From contig NZ_CP090949.1 of NCBI RefSeq assembly GCF_023823125.1, positions 1,054,001 through 1,118,000 of the forward strand: a stretch of DNA of 64,000 nucleotides, written 5' to 3'. Of this stretch, positions 18,400-25,938 are shown piece after piece (the stretch's first letter is position 1; the number at the start of each line of letters is the position of its first letter). The notes under the pieces are model-generated. The model made no database searches. It had not been told where the DNA came from and saw nothing but the letters and a program-made list of their open reading frames with translations. Made by a program: the position numbers and the translations under genes. This DNA is from Erythrobacter aurantius. Lineage in GTDB: Bacteria > Pseudomonadota > Alphaproteobacteria > Sphingomonadales > Sphingomonadaceae.

Positions 18400-19866
18400 T
18401 CAAGCGTTTTCTGTCATCAGGCTAACATCGGCGAGCGGCCAAACGTCACGCGAAAGCCGAGTGTATGGGATTTCTGCCACGTCGAACGGCATTGCGCCTG
18501 GTGTGCTGACGTAGTGAACCGAAGTGGCCAGAGGAGCCCAAAGATCGTAGAAATGCTGCGTTGATTTTACCACCAAAAGCTTCATCGCGGCAAGATCGAT
18601 ACCCAGTTCCTGAAATGGCTGCGGATCGAAAACCTGCGTCCGCGTGTCTCCGACAAACAGATGTATGCCGTCTGCTTCCAGCCAGACAATCGTGCCTGCC
18701 GCCATTGGGGCATCACCGAGACGCTGCGACATCTTCTTTCCAATCGCTCTGACGGTCACAGCCAGATCGACAGGGTCGCCAGAACTTGGCCCGATCTTGC
18801 CGCCGAGGCGGACTGGCAGCGTCGCGCCGACACCGGCATCTTCTGCGATCTGGACGAGGATCGGATCCCAATAGAGCGCCAGCATAGCATCCTTGATGCC
18901 CCGCCTGAGGATTTCCTGAAGAATAAAGGTGGAATCGGAAGGAGCCCCTCCGCCGGCATTGTCGGCCACATCCGCCAGCACAAAGGGGCCACCTGACAAG
19001 TCTCCAAGCTCGTCGAGCGTCTCCACGATACCCGGCTGCCCGATCCTGAACTGCTCGCGAAGGTCCCAGATTTCGCGTCCAAATTCTTCAGCGAGCCGCG
19101 CAGCCTTATCGGCATCGTCATCGCAGATCGCGAGCATCTTGGAACCAACATCGGGGGAATCGCCCCATGGAAAGCCATGCACAAACGATAGCGAAAGGAC
19201 CCCATCTTGACCTTCCATCGCCAACTGCTTGTCGACAATGTCCCGCATCGGCCCAACGGGCGTGTGATACATGCCGATCATCCTGCAATCGAAGGTCCGC
19301 ATAACCGGCCTGGTCTTGCCCGACTTGGCGTCTACAGCGAGCTTGAAGAGATGCTGGGCGCGCTCTGCAATGTCCGTGTGCGGATATTCCTTGTAAAAGA
19401 CCAGCAGATCGGCGGCTTCGAGCATGAGATCCGTAAGATGCGCATGGGGATCGAATTCTCCTCCGATCAGCACATCATCACCAGCGATCGCACGTAGCCG
19501 GGAGATCAGATCGCCTTCACAATCGATCGTCTGTTCGGCAATCATCGCGCCGTGCATTTTTAGGAGGATGATATCGACATCACCAGCGCCGCGAAGATCA
19601 TCGCAGATGCGCGCGCTCAAGGTGTCGTAGACGTCTTGTACGGTTGGGCCGGCTGGCTGCGCCATGGCCGAAACGCTTTCCACGACCTCGTGTCCCTCGG
19701 CTTCTGCCGCACGGCGCCATTCGTGAAGAGCGATATTGAATGCAATCGGAGCGTGCTTTGTGGCATCGCCATAGTGGATGCCGGTTTCTTCATAGCCGGA
19801 CCAACCAGTTGGCAGAGGGGAAAAGCTGTTTGACTCGGTCGCAAGGCATGCGATGAAAATTTTCAC
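18400..19866 (-). CDS. M81 family metallopeptidase (MlrC-like)
   Basis: This 488-residue enzyme belongs to the M81 family, whose best-known member is microcystinase C (MlrC). Visible features are the N-terminal IFIACLATESNSFSPLPTGW, the KMHGAMIAE block near residue 104, the metal-ligand region GEFDPHAHLT near 135, and ADVADNAGGGAPSDST near 305. Family members are zinc enzymes that cleave small peptides or amide bonds. There is no signal peptide, so it acts in the cytoplasm after substrate import. The gene is divergent from the TetR gene, with a 20-bp palindromic operator 19 bases before its start. The other mlr genes (mlrA, mlrB) are absent from the window, so its substrate should not be assumed to be microcystin. 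Confidence 0.9.
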   Translation of the reverse strand: MKIFIACLATESNSFSPLPTGWSGYEETGIHYGDATKHAPIAFNIALHEWRRAAEAEGHEVVESVSAMAQPAGPTVQDVYDTLSARICDDLRGAGDVDIILLKMHGAMIAEQTIDCEGDLISRLRAIAGDDVLIGGEFDPHAHLTDLMLEAADLLVFYKEYPHTDIAERAQHLFKLAVDAKSGKTRPVMRTFDCRMIGMYHTPVGPMRDIVDKQLAMEGQDGVLSLSFVHGFPWGDSPDVGSKMLAICDDDADKAARLAEEFGREIWDLREQFRIGQPGIVETLDELGDLSGGPFVLADVADNAGGGAPSDSTFILQEILRRGIKDAMLALYWDPILVQIAEDAGVGATLPVRLGGKIGPSSGDPVDLAVTVRAIGKKMSQRLGDAPMAAGTIVWLEADGIHLFVGDTRTQVFDPQPFQELGIDLAAMKLLVVKSTQHFYDLWAPLATSVHYVSTPGAMPFDVAEIPYTRLSRDVWPLADVSLMTENA

Positions 19867-19884
19867 GTGCTTCTCCCTTCCAAT

Positions 19885-19904
19885 AAATATACTATGGTAT
19901 AATT
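19885..19904. promoter_or_regulatory. Palindromic operator, copy 1 (between the M81 and TetR genes)
   Basis: The 20-bp sequence AAATATACTATGGTATAATT occurs here and again at 22875-22894 without any mismatch. Its core is the inverted repeat TATAC-TATG-GTATA (19888-19901). It lies in the divergent region between the M81 and TetR genes. A TetR-family dimer would be expected to bind such a site, so I infer autoregulation plus control of the M81-DadA operon. Confidence 0.75.
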
Positions 19905-19959
19905 AATTGGACGAGGCAAGGGCTTTATCCTTGGGCTGTTCCATGCTTCAGGAGAGTGC

Positions 19960-20619
19960 ATGACCGCGAAGGCAAAGACGAAAGCGACAAAAAGACGCGT
20001 AGGGCGCCCTCCCGCTTCCGAGAAGGGCGATCGCCGCAACGCTCTGCTGGATTCCGCGATCAGCCTGTTCTCTGAAAAAGGCTTCTCGTCTGTCGAACTG
20101 CGCGAGATCGCTGCCGAAGCTGGCGTAACGGTCGGCCTCATTCGCCATTACTATGGCACCAAAGATGACCTGATCGATGCGGCGGTCGCACAGGTCACCG
20201 CGCGGCTGCAGCAAGTTTTCGAAAAGATCCTGTCAGGTCTCGAGGCGGACAGTGCCGAAGATTTCATTGATGGCCTGAACGAGCGCACCGGCAAATTCCT
20301 GCTGCCAGAATACAAGCTCCTGTTCTTTCTCAAGCACATGGTGATTGAACTGCCAGACAAGTCTGCTCCGGTTTTCAAAACCTATTTCGACCTGTTCCAG
20401 TCTGAACTCAACGGGCTGGAAGCGATCGGCAAGATCAACCCGATGGTCAACAAGGTTTGGCTTTCGTTCATGCTGATGTTCGTGCAGCTGGGGCCGGTAT
20501 TCCTTTCGCGCCAGATCGAGGACATTCTTGGCAAGTCGGTGAGTGATCCGAATGCCGCAATGCAGCGCGCCGCCAACAATGCCTTCATCCTAAAATACGG
20601 ATTGGTTGAGCGCGACTGA
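19960..20619 (+). CDS. TetR/AcrR family transcriptional regulator
   Basis: This 219-residue repressor-type protein has a basic N-terminal tail (KAKTKATKRRVGRPPAS) followed by the TetR helix-turn-helix (residues about 25-75): ALLDSAISLFSEKGF, VELREIAAEAGVTVGLIRHYYGTKDDL. The rest is the helical ligand-binding and dimer domain, with no close family that I recognise. It is flanked by genes with two identical palindromic sites, one before its own divergent promoter (19885) and one in the receptor/MFS promoter region (22875). This makes it the likely local regulator of the whole catabolic cluster, released by a cluster substrate or intermediate. Confidence 0.92.
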   Translation: MTAKAKTKATKRRVGRPPASEKGDRRNALLDSAISLFSEKGFSSVELREIAAEAGVTVGLIRHYYGTKDDLIDAAVAQVTARLQQVFEKILSGLEADSAEDFIDGLNERTGKFLLPEYKLLFFLKHMVIELPDKSAPVFKTYFDLFQSELNGLEAIGKINPMVNKVWLSFMLMFVQLGPVFLSRQIEDILGKSVSDPNAAMQRAANNAFILKYGLVERD

Positions 20620-20640
20620 AGACTGCTCGGCCAATGAGGT

Positions 20641-20672
20641 GATGCCCGCCGCTTCATCGAGCAGCGGGCATC
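20641..20672. terminator. Hairpin between convergent TetR and TonB receptor genes
   Basis: GATGCCCGC (20641-20649) and GCGGGCATC (20664-20672) form a perfect 9-bp stem with a 14-base loop. It lies between two convergent genes and probably stops transcription in both directions. An alternative 7-bp stem, CTGCTCG (20623-20629) with CGAGCAG (20658-20664), shares bases with it. Confidence 0.6.
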
Positions 20673-20682
20673 ATCAATCAGT

Positions 20683-22842
20683 TTACTTGCCGAACTCAAC
20701 CTTGACGGTCACGCCGTATGTCTGCGGGTCGTTGAACTGAGCGCGAGGGATGCCGAGGAACGAGCGACTGTTAAAAATCTGCTCGGTCGTGTCGAACGCG
20801 TTCCGCATCCAGCCAAAGACCGTGACATTCCCGAAATCGAGACCCGCCCTAAGGTTCACTGTTTCCAGTGCTGCGTTGAGGTTTACCGGATCATTGTTCG
20901 GATTGGAGAAAAATGAGTCGCGGTAGTTGTAGTCCGCCTGGGCGATCAATGATGCAAAGCCAAGGTCGAAATTGGTGGCAAAGCCAATGTTGAGGTTGTG
21001 CTTCGGTGCCTCTGATGGGCGGTTACCGTCAAAATCAACACCAGGGCCGCCACCATTGGCAAAACTGTCGAATGTCGCATCATTGAAGCCATAATTGACG
21101 AAGATATCGAGCCAGTCAGCCGCATCAAGATCAGCTTCGATCTCAAAGCCCTTGCTCGTCAGTTCACCGGCATTCGTTGCAGACAACGCCGTGCCGCCGT
21201 TCGATAGCTGACGGAAGCTGAAGACCTGAAAATCGCTGTGTTTGGATAGATATGCTGCGGCATTGAAGCGCAACCGACCATCAAACAAAAGGCTCTTCAG
21301 TCCGATCTCAAACGCATCGACGCTTTCGTCTTCGAACTCGATATCGGAGATCGAAGGAACGAAATCGGCGTTCCAGCCTCCGCTCTTGAAGCCCCGCGCA
21401 TACCGACCGTAAATCATCACATCGTCCGACGCGAAGTAGTTGAGACTTACGGTTGGCGAGAAATCCGTGGCCGACCTGTCATCCACAAGCGTGCCATTGG
21501 TAAACAGGCCGCTGGTGTCGGAGATCGTGAAATCGATGTCCTTCTCTTCGTGAGTGAGGCGGGCGCCGAATGTCAGCTGCAACTGCTCGGAAAAGCGGTA
21601 GTTTGCGTGCGCGAAAGCCGCGAATGTCTGCGAGGACACGATCGCATCCTGGTCGACATTCACAAACACTGGTGGTGCGGCAGGATTTATCGCCCGGGCG
21701 AACACGAACGCTGAGCCACCGCCATCGATCTCTTGGTCAAGATAGAAGAGGCCAAGGACATAGTCGAAGGTGCCATTGTCAGGAGAGGCATATCGGATCT
21801 CTTGCGAGAAGTGCTTCGTATCCTCCTCGACCCGCGATGTCCCGGCAAGCGTCACGGGTGAGTAATCCTCGTCAGAGGAAGCGAAGAAGTCGCTCGTCCG
21901 GTATGCCGAGATCGACGTCAATGTACCGCCATTGCCGAACTCGTGATCGATTTGCGCGGAAATCCCGCTATACTCGATAGCCACGTTTTGCTCGTCATCG
22001 ATGGCAATGACCCTGTCCGCAGGGGCCAGAGGATCACCGATACGCTCCCCGCCTGCGGTCGCTCGGAAATCATATGAAGACGTATCGCCCGCGATATAGA
22101 TCGTCGTGCTTCCCGTCTCGAACTGAAGCTGACCGCGCAGGTTGTATTCGTCCCGATTGTCGTAATCCAGGCCGTTCGAAATGTTCTGCGTAAAGCCGTC
22201 GCGCTTTGTATATGCGCCGGACACACGCGCAGCAGCCGCATCGGAAAAGCCCAGATTGAGCGTCCCCCGGATACGTTGAAGATCGTAATTGCCAAGCTCC
22301 CCTTCGACATAACCGAAATATCCGTCTTCGGGGCGTTCGGTGATGATATTGATCGCCCCTGCAACCGTGTTCTTCCCGAACAGGGTTCCCTGCGGGCCGC
22401 GCAGAATTTCGATCGATGCAACGTCCAGCACACCTTGGTTCGATGCTGCCGAACGACCGACCCAAACGCCGTCGACATAGACGCCGATACGATTGTCGAA
22501 ACCGGCGTTGCGCGAACGGTCCGAGATCCCACGAATGCCGAAGCTCTTGCGAGTTGGGTCGGCCCCGGCCACGACAAGTGAAGGGGTCGAATATTGCAGG
22601 TTGTCGATGTTCTGAACCTGCAGCCGCTCAAGATCTTCGCCGGTCGTCACGGATATGGCCAGAGGGACATCCTGAACATCTTGCGCACGTTTTTGTGCAG
22701 TGACGATAATTACGTTTCCAGCTGATTCTGCATCCTCTTCTGCCTCTTGAGCAAGCGCTGGCTGAGACAGCATGGCCCCGGCAACAAACGGAAAAACAGA
22801 TGAAAATCTCAGAATCTGGCCCTTTAGACGCCGGTTTTGCAT
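20683..22842 (-). CDS. TonB-dependent outer-membrane receptor
   Basis: This 719-residue receptor has a signal peptide (cleavage near QPALAQEA) and a TonB-box-like start of the mature protein (NVIIVTAQKRAQDVQDVPLA). A plug domain follows (DNRIGVYVDGVW, then VASIEILRGPQGTLFGKNTVAGAINIITERP), and a C-terminal beta-barrel ends in an aromatic-poor YGVTVKVEFGK. It imports a substrate too large or scarce for porins, using TonB energy. It is of the sphingomonad type often tied to organic nutrients rather than siderophores. It is divergent from the MFS gene and has the second copy of the 20-bp operator 32 bases before its start, so it should respond to the same TetR regulator as the peptidase genes. 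Confidence 0.93.
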   Translation of the reverse strand: MQNRRLKGQILRFSSVFPFVAGAMLSQPALAQEAEEDAESAGNVIIVTAQKRAQDVQDVPLAISVTTGEDLERLQVQNIDNLQYSTPSLVVAGADPTRKSFGIRGISDRSRNAGFDNRIGVYVDGVWVGRSAASNQGVLDVASIEILRGPQGTLFGKNTVAGAINIITERPEDGYFGYVEGELGNYDLQRIRGTLNLGFSDAAAARVSGAYTKRDGFTQNISNGLDYDNRDEYNLRGQLQFETGSTTIYIAGDTSSYDFRATAGGERIGDPLAPADRVIAIDDEQNVAIEYSGISAQIDHEFGNGGTLTSISAYRTSDFFASSDEDYSPVTLAGTSRVEEDTKHFSQEIRYASPDNGTFDYVLGLFYLDQEIDGGGSAFVFARAINPAAPPVFVNVDQDAIVSSQTFAAFAHANYRFSEQLQLTFGARLTHEEKDIDFTISDTSGLFTNGTLVDDRSATDFSPTVSLNYFASDDVMIYGRYARGFKSGGWNADFVPSISDIEFEDESVDAFEIGLKSLLFDGRLRFNAAAYLSKHSDFQVFSFRQLSNGGTALSATNAGELTSKGFEIEADLDAADWLDIFVNYGFNDATFDSFANGGGPGVDFDGNRPSEAPKHNLNIGFATNFDLGFASLIAQADYNYRDSFFSNPNNDPVNLNAALETVNLRAGLDFGNVTVFGWMRNAFDTTEQIFNSRSFLGIPRAQFNDPQTYGVTVKVEFGK

Positions 22843-22874
22843 TTCGGATATCCTCCCTCAATCCAAACTTAATT

Positions 22875-22894
22875 AAATATACTATGGTATAATT
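22875..22894. promoter_or_regulatory. Palindromic operator, copy 2 (between the TonB receptor and MFS genes)
   Basis: This is an exact second copy of AAATATACTATGGTATAATT, with the TATAC-TATG-GTATA dyad at 22878-22891. It is placed between the divergent receptor and MFS/cyclodeaminase genes. The perfect repeat across 3 kb in this position supports one TetR-controlled regulon. Confidence 0.75.
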
Positions 22895-22956
22895 TATCTA
22901 GCGGTGCAAGCGATATTGGTCTAGATGGCTGCTGCTGGAAGAAGGATGGGGGTCTC

Positions 22957-24273
22957 ATGACGGGGATGGCAGAGACGCAGGGCGGCGATCAGGGCGGTGC
23001 AGTCAGCAATCGCTGGTATGTCTTGATCCTGCTTGCTCTGGTCTACACGCTCAGCAATCTCGACCGCTATCTGCTTGGGATCGTACTTCCCTACATCAAG
23101 GCCGAGATGGTGCTAAGCGACACGCTGCTTGGACTGTTATCAGGGGCAGCCTTTGCAATCTTCTATGCGACGCTCGGACTGCCGATCGCCCGGTTGGCTG
23201 ACCGTTATAGCCGCAAGCTCATCATCACGGTTTCGCTGGCTATCTTTAGCGTGATGACTGTGCTTTGCGGGCTGGCTTCAAGCTTTGCCATGCTGTTTAT
23301 CGCGCGGATCGGGGTCGGTATCGGCGAAGCCGGAACCAGCCCCGCTTCCTATTCGATCATCTCCGATTGCTTCGAGAAGGAACGCCGCGCCACCGCGATG
23401 GGTATCATGTCTCTGGGCAGCAATGTCGGCCTGCTACTGGGCTTTGTCGCTGGCGGGATCATCGCCGCTAATTATGGTTGGCGCTGGGCATTCATCGTTG
23501 CCGGGATCCCCGGGATTATCCTCACGCTGGTCATGCATTTCACCATGAAAGAGCCGCCTCGCGGTGCGATGGATGAAGCAAGTCTAGCGCCAGATACCAA
23601 GCAGGTTTCGACACTTGAAGCGATTCGAACGCTGATGGCAGTTCCAAGCTATCGTCATCTCGTTTGCGGGATGGCTCTCGTCCTGTTTGCCGCAACCGGC
23701 ATGCTCGCCTGGTTGCCCTCGCTGTTGGACCGCTCATTCGGGTTAGGGCCAGACAAATCGGGTCTGCCTATTGCCCTTATCATTATAACTGCGGGTGTAG
23801 TTGGCACGCTGTTCATTGGCGGGATGCTGGCCGACAGGCTCGGCAAGAACGACCAGCGTTGGGTCCCACGCATTGCCGCAATCGGTGCGCTTGTCATGGC
23901 AGGTGGCGCAATCGGGGTTGCTTTCGCCCCCAGTCTGGGCTGGCTTTGGACCGCCTATTGTTTTGTCGCCGTCGGAGCGACCACTTTCCTTGCGCCATCG
24001 CTATCGCTCAGCCAACTGCTTGCGCCCGTCAAATTGCGCGCGACCAGTGGCGCATTAGCCCTGATGATCGCCAATCTGTTCGGGCTTGGCCTTGGCGCAC
24101 CCTTTATCGGCCTGGCGAGCGATCTTTTGGAACTTAGGTTCGCAACCGAGAGCCTTTCCATGGCCTTCCTTCTGGTTCCGGTCGCCGGAAGCTGGGCCGC
24201 ATTTCACTACTGGCGCTGCGCGCAATTGCTGCCGCATTCGCTCTCGTCGCAAAAGGATGACGCACTCGCATGA
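22957..24273 (+). CDS. MFS transporter, probable organic solute carrier
   Basis: This 438-residue protein has about twelve membrane segments. The major facilitator signature after segment 2 is visible as LPIARLADRYSRKLIITV, and there is a related GGMLADRLGKNDQRWV in the second half. The early motif LSNLDRYLLGIVLPYIKAEM is common in sphingomonad carriers of the spinster-like/anion:cation symporter type. It probably moves the receptor's substrate, or a breakdown product, across the inner membrane. The start codon has AAGGATGGGGG shortly upstream. Its last four bases overlap the next gene as ATGA, so it is cotranscribed with the cyclodeaminase-like enzyme under the operator at 22875. Confidence 0.92.
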   Translation: MTGMAETQGGDQGGAVSNRWYVLILLALVYTLSNLDRYLLGIVLPYIKAEMVLSDTLLGLLSGAAFAIFYATLGLPIARLADRYSRKLIITVSLAIFSVMTVLCGLASSFAMLFIARIGVGIGEAGTSPASYSIISDCFEKERRATAMGIMSLGSNVGLLLGFVAGGIIAANYGWRWAFIVAGIPGIILTLVMHFTMKEPPRGAMDEASLAPDTKQVSTLEAIRTLMAVPSYRHLVCGMALVLFAATGMLAWLPSLLDRSFGLGPDKSGLPIALIIITAGVVGTLFIGGMLADRLGKNDQRWVPRIAAIGALVMAGGAIGVAFAPSLGWLWTAYCFVAVGATTFLAPSLSLSQLLAPVKLRATSGALALMIANLFGLGLGAPFIGLASDLLELRFATESLSMAFLLVPVAGSWAAFHYWRCAQLLPHSLSSQKDDALA

Positions 24274-25211
24274 ACAGCTTGCCCTTGATTACCGCTGATG
24301 AAGTTCGCGCGCGTCTAACGCAAAAGGCCTGCATCCCTCTCGTTCGCGACGCGATGATTGCGTTAAGCGCTGGCAAAACCCGTCAGGCCTTGCGTCAGAT
24401 CGTCGACTTGGGAGGAGGCAATGCTTTTGGCAGCATGCCGGGCGCCATCGACGGCCTGTGCCATGGCGCCAAGCTCATCAGCGTCTTCCCCGGCAATGTT
24501 GCAGCAGGAGGCAAGGCCCACGAAGGCGTGATCGTTCTTTTTGATCCTGAGAACGGCAAAGCGACCTGCGCCGTTGATGCAGGTGAGGTAACCGCAATCC
24601 GAACCGCAGCAGCCTCTGCGGTCGCAACCGATGCTCTTGCGCGAAAGGATGCCAGCACCGTGACCATCCTCGGCACGGGCGAACAGGGCTGGCAACATGC
24701 CCTTGCCATGAACGAGGTACGCGACTTGAAGGCAATCACGCTGTGGGGCAGGGATATCGGCAAAGCACAAGACCTCGCAGCGCGGATTGCCGAGGCGATA
24801 GGTATTGAGACGCACGCTTGTCCGAGCGTTGCCGAGGCTTGCGCTGCAGCGGACATCATTTGCACAACCACGGCTTCACCCGAACCGGTGCTTCTCCTTG
24901 ATCACGTGACCCGAGGCGTCCACATCAATGCAGTGGGCTCAAGTCGGGCTGGTCCGACAGAGATCGATCCGTGTCTCATACCCGTTTCATTGTTTGTTCC
25001 CGACCATCGCGAGGGTGTGATTGCGCAAGGCTCCGAGTATCTCGACGCCGTTGAGTTAGGGATCGCCGATGAGCGCAACATCGGGCCAGAAATCGGCGAG
25101 ATTCTTGCAGGAAGGGCGACGAGCCGCACCAGCGCCGAACAGATCACGATCTACAAATCGCTCGGCTCAATCGTTCAGGATATCGCAGCGACGGAATGGC
25201 TGGCGCGATAG
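24270..25211 (+). CDS. Ornithine cyclodeaminase / mu-crystallin family protein
   Basis: This 313-residue enzyme has an NAD(P)-binding Rossmann motif, TILGTGEQGWQHALAM, near residues 131-146. The family's typical substrate-site segments are present: GAKLISVFPGN, VDAGEVTAIRTAAASAVATD and GSSRAGPTEID. Members act as ornithine cyclodeaminase, ketimine/pyrroline-carboxylate reductase, or alanine and opine dehydrogenases. The family does not settle the substrate. The pairing with a DadA-like oxidase in the same regulon suggests handling of imino or N-substituted amino acids. It starts within the MFS stop codon (ATGA), indicating coupling, and is the last gene of that operon. After it, 25212-25629 is noncoding. 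Confidence 0.87.
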   Translation: MNSLPLITADEVRARLTQKACIPLVRDAMIALSAGKTRQALRQIVDLGGGNAFGSMPGAIDGLCHGAKLISVFPGNVAAGGKAHEGVIVLFDPENGKATCAVDAGEVTAIRTAAASAVATDALARKDASTVTILGTGEQGWQHALAMNEVRDLKAITLWGRDIGKAQDLAARIAEAIGIETHACPSVAEACAAADIICTTTASPEPVLLLDHVTRGVHINAVGSSRAGPTEIDPCLIPVSLFVPDHREGVIAQGSEYLDAVELGIADERNIGPEIGEILAGRATSRTSAEQITIYKSLGSIVQDIAATEWLAR

Positions 25212-25481
25212 ATGAAGCGGGACAATTTGCGTGTTCAAGGAGGGTGTCGAAATCTTACCGGCTGTAAGCCCAAACGCTGCTTGCGCTCCGGCAATGAGTA
25301 GTCCCCTTGGGAGTCATGGAAATCGCGTCGAGGTTTACCGGATCCAATGTGCGCAATTTCGAAATTGGTTGGCACACCGTACCCGGAGATCCGGTGTTTG
25401 GAAGGCGAGGATTTCTGCGGGTTTCGCTGAGATTTCGGGAGCTGTCGCCAAGTAATGTCATCTGATGTCACTCCGCGATCC

Positions 25482-25580
25482 GCAACTCGCATGTGAGTTG
25501 CCCGGCTCTAAGCCATTAATTTACAATCGAAAAATAGCGTTTTCCTACAGGGCGGCCGCTGCTGTAGACTGATGTCAGTC
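25482..25580. other. Candidate oriT region with two dyads
   Basis: The 418-base gap before the mobilisation genes has two clear inverted repeats. GCAACTC (25482-25488) pairs with GAGTTGC (25495-25501) around a six-base loop, and GACTGA-TG-TCAGTC is at 25567-25580. ATGTCA is also repeated at 25455 and 25465. An origin of transfer is normally located just upstream of the relaxase operon and carries such hairpins, so this is the natural place for it. No nic sequence can be assigned by eye. Confidence 0.45.
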
Positions 25581-25629
25581 CAGAGGGGGCATCGGGCCGT
25601 GGAGGGTCGGCCAAACGTCAGGTGACGCC

Positions 25630-25935
25630 GTGCGATTTGCCCTTCAATGCTATGTCGACCAAGACCTTCATGCGCTTGTTAAAGCCGCTGCTGATGCAGC
25701 CCATATGAGCGTCAGCCAATGGCTGAAACTCACTGTCATCGACGCGCTAGACGAACCCCAAGACGAGGCGTTCCGCGATCAGGTTCTTTCCGATCTGCTC
25801 TTCGCCAAGATCGCGCTCGACGGCTGGCTCCGCACACACAAAGATAAGGAACTGCGGGACCGCGTTGTGGTCGCTTACCAACGACGCATTCGCGAATATC
25901 GCGAGCGGAAAGCCGCGAAGCGCGAGGGGCGCTGA
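25630..25935 (+). CDS. MobC-like relaxosome accessory protein
   Basis: This 101-residue basic protein starts with GTG. It has a ribbon-helix-helix-like N-terminus (RFALQCYVDQDLHALVKAAADAAHMSVSQWLKLTV), followed by a charged helix ending RRIREYRERKAAKREGR. It is placed three bases before the MobF-type relaxase gene and just after a stretch with inverted repeats. The likely role is to bind the origin of transfer and assist relaxase nicking. The family call rests on size, fold pattern and context, so plasmid-type DNA-binding protein is the safe reading. Confidence 0.7.
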   Translation: MRFALQCYVDQDLHALVKAAADAAHMSVSQWLKLTVIDALDEPQDEAFRDQVLSDLLFAKIALDGWLRTHKDKELRDRVVVAYQRRIREYRERKAAKREGR

Positions 25936-25938
25936 GCG

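Noticed and set aside
18400..19866. Naming the M81 gene mlrC and the cluster a microcystin degradation locus
   Set aside because: mlrA, mlrB and the typical mlrD arrangement are missing, and M81 proteins are widespread, so only the family is supported.
21693..21698. CCCGGG within the TonB receptor gene as a further palindrome copy
   Set aside because: The flanks (TCGCCCGGGCGA) do not fit TGMMCCCGGGKKCA. Likewise, the CCCGGG at 35454-35459 in the RT gene lacks the TG...CA ends.
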